Made by a program: the position numbers and the translations under genes. Below are positions 51,541 to 60,129 of a stretch of DNA of 64,000 nt, piece by piece. Under the pieces are notes generated by a model. It was given only the letters and a program-made list of their open reading frames with translations. It searched no databases and was not told where the DNA came from. Position 1 is the first letter of the stretch. Every line of letters starts with the position of its first letter. Origin of the DNA: an uncultured Selenomonadales bacterium. GTDB lineage: Bacteria > Bacillota > Negativicutes > Selenomonadales > Selenomonadaceae. The stretch covers positions 32,335 through 96,334 of the forward strand of contig CALDHY010000048.1 of assembly GCA_937901445.1 (NCBI GenBank). The letters run 5' to 3'.

Positions 51541-54468
51541 ATGGCAAATTTAAACGAAATAAAAAATTCCTCTCAAGGTTTAACAAAATTTTTAACGCCG
51601 CTGAATATTTGGGCGTTATCATTTTGTTGTTGCGTAGGTTGGGGCTCCTTCATAATGCCGGGCAAAACTTTTTTGCCTTTTGCGGGACCTGTCGGCTCGA
51701 TTATTTCAATGACGCTTGGCGCGTGCGTAATGGTTGTCATTGCCGCCAATTACTATTATATGATAAATAAATTTCCGGACGAAGGCGGCGTTTTCAGTTA
51801 CACGAAAAAAATTCTCGGCTACGATCACGCCTTACTTTGTGCGTGGGCGTTGTGGCTGACGTACATTTCAATAATTTGGGCGAATGCTACGGCGTTTGCG
51901 CTTGTCGGCAGAGATTTAGTTGGAGACTTGATGCAATTTGGTTTTCACTACGTTTTATTCGGCTACGATATTTATTTTGGCGAAGTTATTTTAACGCTTT
52001 TTGTACTTTTTATTTTCGGCTGGCTTGACATTCACAAAAAAATTTTTGCCGTGAAATTGAATACTTTGTTGACGATATTTTTTCTGGCGTGCGGGATATT
52101 TTTTGCGATAAGCGGGCTTGAAAGTGGCGGGCTTGAAACTTTTTACCCTGAATTTTCAACAAAAAAATCTGCGTTTGAAGGAATGTTCGGAATTGTGGCG
52201 TTATCGCCGTGGGCGTTCGTTGGATTTGAAGTTGTATCACATTTTGCAAGCGAACTTAATTTTTCGCCCAAAAAAACTTTTTCGCTGATGACGTGGGCAA
52301 TAATCGCCGCCGCCGCTTTTTATATTTCAATGACAGTTTTAGCGGTTACGGTAATTCCGCCGCAATTTGCGCACTGGGCGGATTATCTCAACAACATTCA
52401 CAAATTGCACGGGATAGACGCAGTACCGACTTTTCACGCGGTACACCAACTTTTTGGCGATACGGGAATTTTTTTAATGGCGTTGACGATTCTTGCCGCA
52501 ATTTCAACAACTTTGATTGGATTATACATGGCAACAAGCCGCCTTGTTTACGCCACTGCTGAAGACAATATAATTTCAAAATGGTTTGGGCAATTAAATT
52601 CTGACGGCGTGCCGCGTAATGCAATTTTTTTTATGATGGTCATTTCAATTTCGGTGCCGTTTGTCGGGCGAAATATGATAAGCTGGGTTGTTGACGCAAC
52701 GACGGTCGGCGCAACGATTGTTTACGGCTACACTTCAGCTTGCACTTATATTACCGCCAAAAAAGAATCCAACAGGCTTTATAAAATTACGGGAATTGTG
52801 GGCGTGATAATTTCAACCGTATTTGCGCTGGCGTTACTTTTCCCCAATTTTTGGGCGGCAGATATTTTGGCGACGGAATCCTATTTTGTATTGGTTGCGT
52901 GGAGTGCGCTCGGCTTTGTACTTTTTCAAAATGTTTTTGAACGTGATACCATTCAACGTTTCGGCAAGTCAACGGTTGTTTGGATTGTAATGCTGTTTTT
53001 TATATTTTTCGGCTCGTTAATGTGGGTGCGTCAAGAAACTGATGAAAGTATGAAACTCGTTGTAAAAAACGTTGGTGAATTTTATGAAGATGAGCTTGAA
53101 AGTTACGGTATAAGTTCACAAGCGTTAAAGCAGGCGCAGGAAGAATATTATTTGAAAACACAAATGGAAACCGTGCGGAGCAGTCTTTTCAAAAACAGTG
53201 TAATTCAAATGGGCTTAATCCTGATGAGTTTGTTTATAATGTTTAACATTTATTCGGCGATATTGCGGCGCACTCAAAAAGCTGAACTTGAAAAAATTCA
53301 AGCGTTGGAAAGTTCCCGCGCCAAAACAAATTTCTTGTCGAATATGAGCCACGATATACGCACGCCAATGAACGCTATAATTGGTTATACAAATTTGGCA
53401 AGGCGTCACGGCGTCACGCCTGAAGAAATGCAAGATTTTCTTGTTAAAATTGAAAATTCCAGTCAACATTTGCTGGCGTTGATAAATGACGTGCTGGAAA
53501 TGTCAAGAATTGAAAGCGGCAAAATGGAACTCGACGCCGCGCCCTGCAATATCACAAAAGTTTTGGATGAACTGTACGATATGTTCAAAACTCAAATGGA
53601 CGGCAAGAAAATTAATTTCGTTGTCGATACGTCAAATGTTGAAAATAAATTTGTATCCTGCGATAAACACCGCCTCAACCGCGTTTTGTTAAATCTTACA
53701 AGCAACGCCTACAAGTTCACGCCTGAAGGCGGCAAAATTTCAATCACGCTTGCCGAAAAAAATTCTGAAACTGAAAATATCGGGCTTTATGAATTGCGCG
53801 TCAAAGATTCTGGAATTGGAATGAGTCCCGAATTTGCAAAAACTGTTTTTGAGCCGTTTACCCGCGAGCGCACGTCAACTGTCAGCGGGATTCAAGGTAC
53901 CGGCTTGGGAATGGCGATAACAAAAAGCATTATCGACTTGATGAACGGCAACATTGAAGTTGTAACCGCGCCCGGCAAAGGTACAGAATTTATTTTAAAT
54001 ATCGAACTGCCGCTTGTCGATAAATCTGAAGTTGAGGAAGAAAAGCCGGCTATTGAAGAAGTAAAAGATTTGGACTTCAGCGACAAAAAACTTTTGCTTG
54101 TTGAAGATATTGAGGTAAACCGTGAAATTGCGATTATGATTTTGGAAGAAGTCGGCTTTAAGGTTGAATACGCGGTAAACGGCAAGGACGCGGTAGAAAA
54201 ATTTTCGGCGTCAAAAGTTGGAGACTACGACGCAATTTTAATGGATATTCAAATGCCGATAATGAACGGCTACGAGGCGGCGCAGGCGATTCGCAAATTG
54301 GAAAATAAACAACTTGCAAACATTCCTATAATTGCAATGACGGCAAACGCTTTTTCTGAAGACGTGGAACGCGCAAAGGCGGCGGGTATGAATGATCACG
54401 TTGCAAAGCCGCTTGACGTTCCAAAAATGATGGAAACTTTACAGCGCGTTTTAAGTAAAAATGCTTGA
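51541..54468 (+). CDS. Amino-acid-permease-like sensor fused to a hybrid histidine kinase with receiver domain
   Basis: 975 residues in one frame. Residues 15-495 look like an APC-family transporter of about 12 membrane helices (GWGSFIMPGKTFLPFAGP near the start, FPDEGGVFSYTKK, SPWAFVGFEVVSHFASEL). A soluble loop (about 497-555) and another helix (557-577) follow. Then come HisKA with the phospho-acceptor H604 in NMSHDIRTPMNAI, HATPase with NLTSNAYKF, DSGIGM and GTGLGMAI, and a receiver domain with D902 in LMDIQMPIMNGYEA. It probably senses an amino acid or amine and passes phosphate to its own receiver. No response regulator with DNA-binding domain is adjacent. Comparable in plan to the CbrA type, which uses a different transporter family. 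Confidence 0.88.
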   Translation: MANLNEIKNSSQGLTKFLTPLNIWALSFCCCVGWGSFIMPGKTFLPFAGPVGSIISMTLGACVMVVIAANYYYMINKFPDEGGVFSYTKKILGYDHALLCAWALWLTYISIIWANATAFALVGRDLVGDLMQFGFHYVLFGYDIYFGEVILTLFVLFIFGWLDIHKKIFAVKLNTLLTIFFLACGIFFAISGLESGGLETFYPEFSTKKSAFEGMFGIVALSPWAFVGFEVVSHFASELNFSPKKTFSLMTWAIIAAAAFYISMTVLAVTVIPPQFAHWADYLNNIHKLHGIDAVPTFHAVHQLFGDTGIFLMALTILAAISTTLIGLYMATSRLVYATAEDNIISKWFGQLNSDGVPRNAIFFMMVISISVPFVGRNMISWVVDATTVGATIVYGYTSACTYITAKKESNRLYKITGIVGVIISTVFALALLFPNFWAADILATESYFVLVAWSALGFVLFQNVFERDTIQRFGKSTVVWIVMLFFIFFGSLMWVRQETDESMKLVVKNVGEFYEDELESYGISSQALKQAQEEYYLKTQMETVRSSLFKNSVIQMGLILMSLFIMFNIYSAILRRTQKAELEKIQALESSRAKTNFLSNMSHDIRTPMNAIIGYTNLARRHGVTPEEMQDFLVKIENSSQHLLALINDVLEMSRIESGKMELDAAPCNITKVLDELYDMFKTQMDGKKINFVVDTSNVENKFVSCDKHRLNRVLLNLTSNAYKFTPEGGKISITLAEKNSETENIGLYELRVKDSGIGMSPEFAKTVFEPFTRERTSTVSGIQGTGLGMAITKSIIDLMNGNIEVVTAPGKGTEFILNIELPLVDKSEVEEEKPAIEEVKDLDFSDKKLLLVEDIEVNREIAIMILEEVGFKVEYAVNGKDAVEKFSASKVGDYDAILMDIQMPIMNGYEAAQAIRKLENKQLANIPIIAMTANAFSEDVERAKAAGMNDHVAKPLDVPKMMETLQRVLSKNA

Positions 54469-54546
54469 AATATTTTTTATGCTGTGTTAATATATTTTTA
54501 CAAAGAATGATAGTATAAAAAAGCTAAGCATAACGTTCACCAAGAC

Positions 54547-54595
54547 GAAAAAAAGCCCCGTTAGCGGGAATTGAGGACCGCTTAGGGGCTTTCGT
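54547..54595. terminator. Terminator shared by peptide locus B and the kinase gene
   Basis: agcccc / ggggct core with flanking gacgaaa / tttcgtc, so the stem can extend with an internal loop. On the minus strand a T-run follows the core. It lies 79 nt after the kinase stop and about 50 nt past the end of peptide locus B. Confidence 0.75.
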
Positions 54596-54641
54596 CATTT
54601 GCCGTGACTAATTGAGGATAATCACGACGGGTGTCGGACTG

Positions 54642-54725
54642 CTACTTGAAAAGTTTCTTGCTAAGATAGTTTGCCACAATGCCTGATACGACACCGACAC
54701 CGAAAGAAATAATAATGCTAAGCAT
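54642..54725 (-). CDS. Peptide locus B: 27-residue hydrophobic peptide, type I toxin-like
   Basis: ATG 54725 behind AGGAAG with 8 nt spacing. The product begins MLSIIISFGVGVVSGIVA and ends in a basic tail (LSKKLFK): one membrane segment plus positive C-terminus. An 8-nt element (plus strand 54767-54774, gtagcagt) at the predicted RNA 5' end is exactly complementary to the stop-codon region (54638-54645). Same plan as loci A (45991) and C (56421) but no clear sequence similarity between the peptides. Toxin role is inference. Confidence 0.7.
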   Translation of the reverse strand: MLSIIISFGVGVVSGIVANYLSKKLFK

Positions 54726-54780
54726 CCCGCCCACTTCCTCTCGTTTGCAATTCTGCAACTTGAGGTGTAGCAGTGCCGCA

Positions 54781-54789
54781 ATTATAGCA
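54781..54789 (-). promoter_or_regulatory. Extended -10 promoter of peptide locus B
   Basis: Minus strand TGCTATAAT (TATAAT = 54781-54786), a TGn-extended -10 box; the -35 is poor. The RNA would begin near 54774, so the stop-complementary element is its very 5' end. Confidence 0.7.
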
Positions 54790-54816
54790 CAGATTTTATA
54801 AAAGGAGAAATTCAGA

Positions 54817-55470
54817 TTGAAAAAGTTTTTAATTCTAGCAGTGCTCGCGCAGGTTTTACTTGGCAGTTTTGCAAGCGCGGCGAATGAAACTTTACCAATA
54901 ATTTACAAGCCGATAGAATGGACGGAAAACAGGGAACGCTTGACGCGGGAATATTCGCTGGAACATTACGGCTTTTCGGCAACTTCGATAATTCCGCGCG
55001 CAATAGTTGTACATTGGACGGCGATTGACAGTTTTGAATCGACTTACAATTATTTTTACAACGAAGAATTTACAAGCGGCATTGACAAAGGCACTTTGAA
55101 TGTAGCATCACATTTTATAGTTGACAGGGATGGAACGATTTATCGCTTGACGCCGGAAAACGCGCTGAATCGCCACGCAATAGGTTATAATTGGTGCGCC
55201 ATTGGAATTGAAAACGTTGGCGGCGTTGACGGCAGGGAAGATTTAACACCCGCGCAACTTGAGGCGAATATAAATTTAATTCGTTATCTTCATGAAGGTT
55301 ATCCTACGATAGAATATGTTTTTGGACACTATCAGCAGGTTGAAGCAAGGGCGAGCGGCTTGTATATTGAAAAAGTTCCCGACTATTTCGCAGTTAAAAC
55401 AGATCCCGGCAAAAAATTTATGCAAGCACTGCGCGACAACTTGGAAAATGACGGCTTAAAGTTTTTCTAA
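54817..55470 (+). CDS. Secreted N-acetylmuramoyl-L-alanine amidase (Amidase_2/PGRP fold)
   Basis: 217 residues. Signal peptide KKFLILAVLAQVLLGSFASA, then a zinc amidase domain: AIVVHWTAID with the first histidine, SHFIVDRDGTIYRL, NRHAIGYNWCAIGIENVGG, FGHYQQVEA with the second histidine and KTDPGKKF with the third ligand. It cleaves the bond between muramic acid and the stem peptide. TTG start behind AAAGGAG. It converges on exonuclease III with a 15 nt overlap of the 3' ends. Confidence 0.88.
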   Translation: MKKFLILAVLAQVLLGSFASAANETLPIIYKPIEWTENRERLTREYSLEHYGFSATSIIPRAIVVHWTAIDSFESTYNYFYNEEFTSGIDKGTLNVASHFIVDRDGTIYRLTPENALNRHAIGYNWCAIGIENVGGVDGREDLTPAQLEANINLIRYLHEGYPTIEYVFGHYQQVEARASGLYIEKVPDYFAVKTDPGKKFMQALRDNLENDGLKFF

Positions 55471-56214
55471 AGTCAAAGTAACGGGACAATGATCACTGCC
55501 AAAAATTTTATTTTCAATCGACGCGGCGGAGATTTTTTCTGCAAGATTTTTTGAAACTAAAAAATAATCGATACGCCAGCCTATATTATTTTCTCGTGCA
55601 TTGCGAAAATTCGACCACCAACTGTAAATATTTTCTTTGTCGGGGTATAAAAATCTGAAAGTGTCAATAAATCCCGCATTCAAAAGTTCATTGAACTTGC
55701 CGCGCTCCGCGTCAGTGAATCCTGAATTTTTGCGATTGGCGGCAGGATATTTTAAATCAATTTCGTTATGTGCAACGTTTAAATCGCCGCAAATTATCAC
55801 GGGTTTAACGGCGTCAAGATTTTTTAAGTAGTTGCGGAAATCATCTTCCCATTTCAAACGATAATCAAGCCGCTCCAAATTTCGGCGGGAGTTGGGAACA
55901 TAAACATTTACAAAATAAAATTTTTCAAATTCCAAAGTTATAACGCGCCCTTCGTGGTCGTGTTCGTCAATGTTAATTCCGAGCGTTGCAGAAATTGGTT
56001 GCAGGCGCGTAAAAATCGCCGTGCCGGAGTAACCTTTCTTTTCCGCGCTGTTCCAAAATTGCGCGTAGCCGTTCAGTTCAATAATTGCCTGTTCGCGCAG
56101 CATTCGCGTTTCTTGTATTGCGAAAATATCCGCGTCAAGATTTTTAAAACTTTCCATAAAATTTTTTTTGAGACAGGCACGCAAGCCGTTTACATTCCAC
56201 GATACAAATTTCAT
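55456..56214 (-). CDS. xth: Exodeoxyribonuclease III
   Basis: About 252 residues. KFVSWNVNGLRACLKK, IFAIQETRM, GYSGTAIFTRL, ICGDLNVAHNEIDL, WRIDYFLVS and GSDHCPVTL are the class II AP-endonuclease motifs with all catalytic residues. It repairs abasic sites. ATG 56214 has AAAGGAG upstream; codons before it extend the frame without a site. Confidence 0.95.
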   Translation of the reverse strand: MKFVSWNVNGLRACLKKNFMESFKNLDADIFAIQETRMLREQAIIELNGYAQFWNSAEKKGYSGTAIFTRLQPISATLGINIDEHDHEGRVITLEFEKFYFVNVYVPNSRRNLERLDYRLKWEDDFRNYLKNLDAVKPVIICGDLNVAHNEIDLKYPAANRKNSGFTDAERGKFNELLNAGFIDTFRFLYPDKENIYSWWSNFRNARENNIGWRIDYFLVSKNLAEKISAASIENKIFGSDHCPVTLTLEKL

Positions 56215-56305
56215 TGGCAAAACTCCTTTCTTACAAATTATACACAAAATTTCAGTTGACGAAATAATTTTTTGCAGATATAATTTCAGTGTAAATTTTG
56301 AAACT

Positions 56306-56330
56306 AAAAAAACCCCGTATCTTTACGGGG
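56306..56330 (-). terminator. Terminator of peptide locus C
   Basis: Perfect 7-bp stem ccccgta / tacgggg (56313-56319 with 56324-56330), loop tctt, followed on the minus strand by seven T residues. Confidence 0.85.
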
Positions 56331-56420
56331 ACATTTTCAGAGTACCGAGTAAGCGGTTGCTCTAACATAGACTTTAACTTTTAAGGATTTTTTCAACAAG
56401 CCGTTTAAGCCCTGCCAAGC

Positions 56421-56501
56421 TTAGGCGGCTGTTCCGCTTAATGCGATAAGAATTGCGCCGGTGATAACAATCACGCGAACGATAATTTTAATGATACGCA
56501 T
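56421..56501 (-). CDS. Peptide locus C: 26-residue hydrophobic peptide, type I toxin-like
   Basis: ATG 56501 behind a very strong site (AGGAGGTGA at 56508-56516). The product starts RIIKIIVRVIVITGAIL and ends SGTAA: a basic amphipathic start and one membrane-spanning stretch. In the 5' leader, caaccgccta (plus 56531-56540) can pair with the stop region (56422-56431, one G-U). Extended to 12 nt (56530-56541) it also pairs with a second site near the 3' end (56349-56360, one G-U). A direct repeat ccgtttaag occurs at 56401 and 56541. Toxin role is inference. Confidence 0.72.
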   Translation of the reverse strand: MRIIKIIVRVIVITGAILIALSGTAA

Positions 56502-56560
56502 TAGCCGTCACCTCCTTTCGGAGAGTGATGCAACCGCCTACCGTTTAAGGCACTGCACGA

Positions 56561-56589
56561 AGTATAACAAATTATTTTTGAGTTGTAAA
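56561..56589 (-). promoter_or_regulatory. Promoter of peptide locus C
   Basis: Minus strand TTTACA (56584-56589), 17 bp, TATACT (56561-56566); RNA start expected near 56554. It abuts the comEC start codon at 56594 on the opposite strand. Confidence 0.78.
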
Positions 56590-56593
56590 GAAA

Positions 56594-58906
56594 ATGAAAA
56601 TTAAAATAACAAATACAATGTTGAATTGCCTGTTAGCCGCAATGGTTGCAGGTATTATTTTTATGGAAAACTTTTCGCCGCCGCTGAAAGTTTTTGTGGA
56701 AATCTGCGCGAGCGTTACTTTGGGCGTAATAATTGCAACGTGGAAAAAAGACTCCGGCACTGTAGCCAAAATTCTTTCGACGATAATTTTTTTTATAATT
56801 GGCGCGGTAAACTTTTATTTGACTGACAATTTGCCCGCCAATGACATTTCAAAATTTGAAGGGCAAACTGTAAAAATTTTCGGTACGATACGCGACGAGC
56901 CGCAAATAAAAATTTTTCCAAATGAAACAACGCAGCAAAGATTTATTGTCGAAGTTGAAAAAGTTGGAAAGAATCCGGCAAGCGGCGCAATGATTGTAAC
57001 TTCATACTACAAGCCGGACGAAAGTTTAAAACCTGCGCGAATAGGCGATAAAATTTCGGCTGAAGGCAAAATAAAATTTATCATAAATTATAAAAATCCC
57101 GGACAAATTGACACTGCAACGCGGCTGAAATCTGATGGTATAACGGCGAGAATGTCAGCCGGAAAAAACGGCGTCGAAATTGAACAAGTTGAAGGCAGTT
57201 TTTGGATAAAATTTTTAAGATTTGTTGCGGCAATTCGTGAACATTACAAAGAATCAATGGCGGGCGTAATGTCAAAAGAAGACGCGGCGGCGATTTTTGC
57301 AATGTTATTCGGCGGCTACGCGGGCTTGAATCCTGAACTTGTCGAAGATTTTGTAACAACGGGAATTGTGCATATACTTTCAGTTTCCGGCTCTCATATG
57401 AGCTTGCTTGCGGCGGCAACGGCGGCACTTTGTTTACTTTTGAAATTGCCGCGTTGGTTGACTTTGATTTTGGGAATTTTTGTAATTGGAACGTACACGT
57501 TTTTAAGCGGAATGTTACCTCAAGTTGTGCGCTCGGCGTTCATGGGAATTTTGGTTTTCGTAGGGACGGCGTTGCAGTACGAAACAATCAGTGCAAGATT
57601 TTTGACATTGACGGCGTTGGGAATGCTCATAAATCAGCCGCTTTTAATTTTCGACATAAGCTTTCAGTTAAGTTTTGCGTCAACGGCGGGCTTGTTGTAC
57701 ATTGCGCCGGATTTAAGAATTTTTATGAGAGAATTACCGCGCTGGTTTTCGACGCCTGCCGCAATGACACTTTCGGCGCAAATTGCAAGCCTGCCAATAA
57801 TAATTTGGTATTTTAATCAAGTTTCATTGAGTTCAGTTTTTGCGAATGTTTTTGTAATGCCGCTGTTGGAAATTGTAATAGTTGGCGGACTTTTGGGCGG
57901 GCTTGTGGCGTTGATAATTCCATTTTTGGGAAAAATATTTTTCGTGGCAGAATCTTTAATTTTCGGCGCGGGCGCAGATTTAAATAAACTCTTTGCAAAT
58001 TTACCTTTCAGCGCGGTACAAGTACCAACTTTGGGATTGGCGGCAGGATTTATTTATTATTTGGCGTTGATATTTCGGCGGGCGGAAATTTTATTTTTGC
58101 TGATAATTTTATTGGCGGTAAATTTTTTTAAAGCGGGCGGCGATTTGGAAGTTAGTTTCGTGGACGTCGGGCAAGGCGATTGTTGCGTTGTCATTACGCC
58201 CAACAGAAAATGTTTAATCTTCGATACAGGAGGCGTCAGGGAAAAAACTTTTGACGTCGGCGGGCGCGTTGTAATTCCATACTTAAAGCACGAAAATATT
58301 TTTTCAGTCGATACAATTTTTCTTTCACACGTTCACGAAGACCACAGCGGCGGCGCGGGTACGATAATAAAAAAAATGCCCGTCCGTGAAATTATTACTG
58401 CAAACGAAAGTAAATCTGAATACGCGGCAGTTTTTGGAATCAGTCCCCAAAAATTAAATAACCTTCGCGCAGGTTCGCAAGGTGAAATTTTTAAGATTGA
58501 CGGCGTAGAAATTAAAATTTTGTACGCGCCAAAAGTCGGTACAGGCAACGAAATTTCTAACGTTTATAAAATCAGTTACGGCGCAGTTAGTTTTTTAATT
58601 ACCGGCGATTTAGTTAAAGAAATTGAAGCTGATATTCTGCGCCAAAATATTAATGTTCAAAGCACAGTTTTAAAGGTTGCTCATCACGGTTCAAAGACTA
58701 GTTCAAGTGAAGAATTTTTAAAAGCCGTGAATCCTAAAGTTGCCGTTATTTGTGTTGGCTACGGAAATAATTTTAATCATCCTCGCGCAGAAGTTTTAGA
58801 AAATCTTGAAAAAGTCAACGCCAAAATTTACAGGACTGATAAAGACGGCTTGATTAAATTTAAAACGGACGGTAAAAATTTAACCGTTAAAACTTTCAAC
58901 CAATAA
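56594..58906 (+). CDS. comEC: DNA internalisation protein ComEC/Rec2
   Basis: 770 residues. N-terminal helices and an OB-like soluble domain (residues 1-200), the competence membrane domain starting near VMSKEDAAAIFAMLFGGYAGL and including ILSVSGSHMSLLAAA, and a C-terminal metallo-beta-lactamase domain from about 515 with FVDVGQGDCCVV, LIFDTGG and FLSHVHEDHSGG. It forms the channel for single-stranded DNA uptake. No clear ribosome site precedes the ATG. No other competence genes nearby. Confidence 0.93.
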   Translation: MKIKITNTMLNCLLAAMVAGIIFMENFSPPLKVFVEICASVTLGVIIATWKKDSGTVAKILSTIIFFIIGAVNFYLTDNLPANDISKFEGQTVKIFGTIRDEPQIKIFPNETTQQRFIVEVEKVGKNPASGAMIVTSYYKPDESLKPARIGDKISAEGKIKFIINYKNPGQIDTATRLKSDGITARMSAGKNGVEIEQVEGSFWIKFLRFVAAIREHYKESMAGVMSKEDAAAIFAMLFGGYAGLNPELVEDFVTTGIVHILSVSGSHMSLLAAATAALCLLLKLPRWLTLILGIFVIGTYTFLSGMLPQVVRSAFMGILVFVGTALQYETISARFLTLTALGMLINQPLLIFDISFQLSFASTAGLLYIAPDLRIFMRELPRWFSTPAAMTLSAQIASLPIIIWYFNQVSLSSVFANVFVMPLLEIVIVGGLLGGLVALIIPFLGKIFFVAESLIFGAGADLNKLFANLPFSAVQVPTLGLAAGFIYYLALIFRRAEILFLLIILLAVNFFKAGGDLEVSFVDVGQGDCCVVITPNRKCLIFDTGGVREKTFDVGGRVVIPYLKHENIFSVDTIFLSHVHEDHSGGAGTIIKKMPVREIITANESKSEYAAVFGISPQKLNNLRAGSQGEIFKIDGVEIKILYAPKVGTGNEISNVYKISYGAVSFLITGDLVKEIEADILRQNINVQSTVLKVAHHGSKTSSSEEFLKAVNPKVAVICVGYGNNFNHPRAEVLENLEKVNAKIYRTDKDGLIKFKTDGKNLTVKTFNQ

Positions 58907-58910
58907 AAAA

Positions 58911-58935
58911 GCCGCCTTTGGAGCGGCAATTTTTT
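58911..58935 (+). terminator. Terminator after comEC
   Basis: gccgc / gcggc hairpin with a seven-base loop, followed by aattttttttag. The carrier gene converging from the other side ends within a base of it. Confidence 0.75.
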
Positions 58936-59877
58936 TTAGAAAATACCAAGTGTCTTGAAAAATAAAATCCAACAAAAAATCGTAAAGCAAGACAACGCCG
59001 AAGTAAACACGACGCAATTTCCGGCTAAGTCTGCATCGCCGTCCATTTGCTGCGCCATTGCAAATGAAACAATCGCACAGGGTGTACCGAAAATCGCAAT
59101 TAACGTTACAAAGTCAATTCCCCTGAATCCCAAAATTATTGCAACCGTCAAAATAACCGCCGGTACTAAAATTAATCTGCCGAATACACATTTCATAAGC
59201 TGTGATAAATGAGCTTGTGCACTGCCGAGCTTGAATGACGCGCCCAAAATTATCAATGCAACCGGCGTTGTAGCCGCCGAAATTTGCCCAATAGGTTTTA
59301 AAATTGGCGCGGGTATTTGAACGCCCAATTCAAGCAGTAACGCGCCGCTTATCGCTCCCAAAATCATTGGATTTTTTATAATTCCGCCCAAAATTGGCAG
59401 CAGTTTAATTTTGCCGCCGCGAAAAGTTTCCAGCGCAATTACCGCAAAAATATTATACATTGGAATTATAACGGCGATCATCATTGTTGTTACGGCTATG
59501 TTTTCGTCGCCAAAAATATTTGCAACGATAGGCACGCCCATTATTACAAAGTTGCTCCGAAAAATCGCTTGAATCATTACGCCGCGCCGTCGGTTATCTT
59601 TTTCGATTTTCGGTATAAAAATCATCAGAAAAATAAAAAGTACAAGTACCGCGCCCGCGCCGAATAACATTAATTTTGGTCTGAAGGTTGCCGCCAAATC
59701 CGTTGTATAAATGCTGTGAAACAACATAAAAAAGAAAAAAACGCGGAAAACCATTCTGTTAATATGGCTAAGTTCCTCGTCAGTCAAAAGTTTGCTGAAC
59801 TTCACAAACGCGCCAATAGCCATTAAACAAAACATTGGTATAACCGCGCTAATCGCTACTATAAAATTACTGAACAT
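58936..59877 (-). CDS. AEC-family (auxin efflux carrier-like) transporter
   Basis: 313 residues with about ten membrane segments in two halves: AISAVIPMFCLMAIGAFVKFSKLL, MVFRVFFFFMLF, then FRSNFVIMGVPIVANIFGDE and the second half with ILGASFKLGSA and FGTPCAIVSFAMAQQMDGDADLAG. The family exports organic acids such as malate. Downstream of the chromate-type genes on the same strand. Confidence 0.88.
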   Translation of the reverse strand: MFSNFIVAISAVIPMFCLMAIGAFVKFSKLLTDEELSHINRMVFRVFFFFMLFHSIYTTDLAATFRPKLMLFGAGAVLVLFIFLMIFIPKIEKDNRRRGVMIQAIFRSNFVIMGVPIVANIFGDENIAVTTMMIAVIIPMYNIFAVIALETFRGGKIKLLPILGGIIKNPMILGAISGALLLELGVQIPAPILKPIGQISAATTPVALIILGASFKLGSAQAHLSQLMKCVFGRLILVPAVILTVAIILGFRGIDFVTLIAIFGTPCAIVSFAMAQQMDGDADLAGNCVVFTSALSCFTIFCWILFFKTLGIF

Positions 59878-59889
59878 AAATTTTACCTC

Positions 59890-60123
59890 TTAGGGTTCGC
59901 TGAAAAATCTTTCCACTTTTTGAAGATAATCCGCCTTGACTTCGTACGATTCATTCATAAAAACGCCTGTCCACGCCAAAAGCATCATTATCCCGCTTGA
60001 AATTGTCATTCTTAAGGCTCTGCCGCCGGGCTTGCCTTTTATTTTGCGGTACGATAACCAACCCGCGCTTATTGGAAAGATTAAAAAATTTACCTCAAAT
60101 ATAAATCTGAAAATCTCCAACAT
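59890..60123 (-). CDS. Small membrane protein, unknown
   Basis: About 77 residues, two hydrophobic stretches (FRFIFEVNFLIFPISAGWLSY and ISSGIMMLLAWTGVFM) separated by a basic loop (RKIKGKPGGRALR). No family recognised. It starts 7 nt after the chromate transporter stop and is followed 12 nt later by the AEC gene. Confidence 0.6.
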   Translation of the reverse strand: MLEIFRFIFEVNFLIFPISAGWLSYRKIKGKPGGRALRMTISSGIMMLLAWTGVFMNESYEVKADYLQKVERFFSEP

Positions 60124-60129
60124 AATCAA

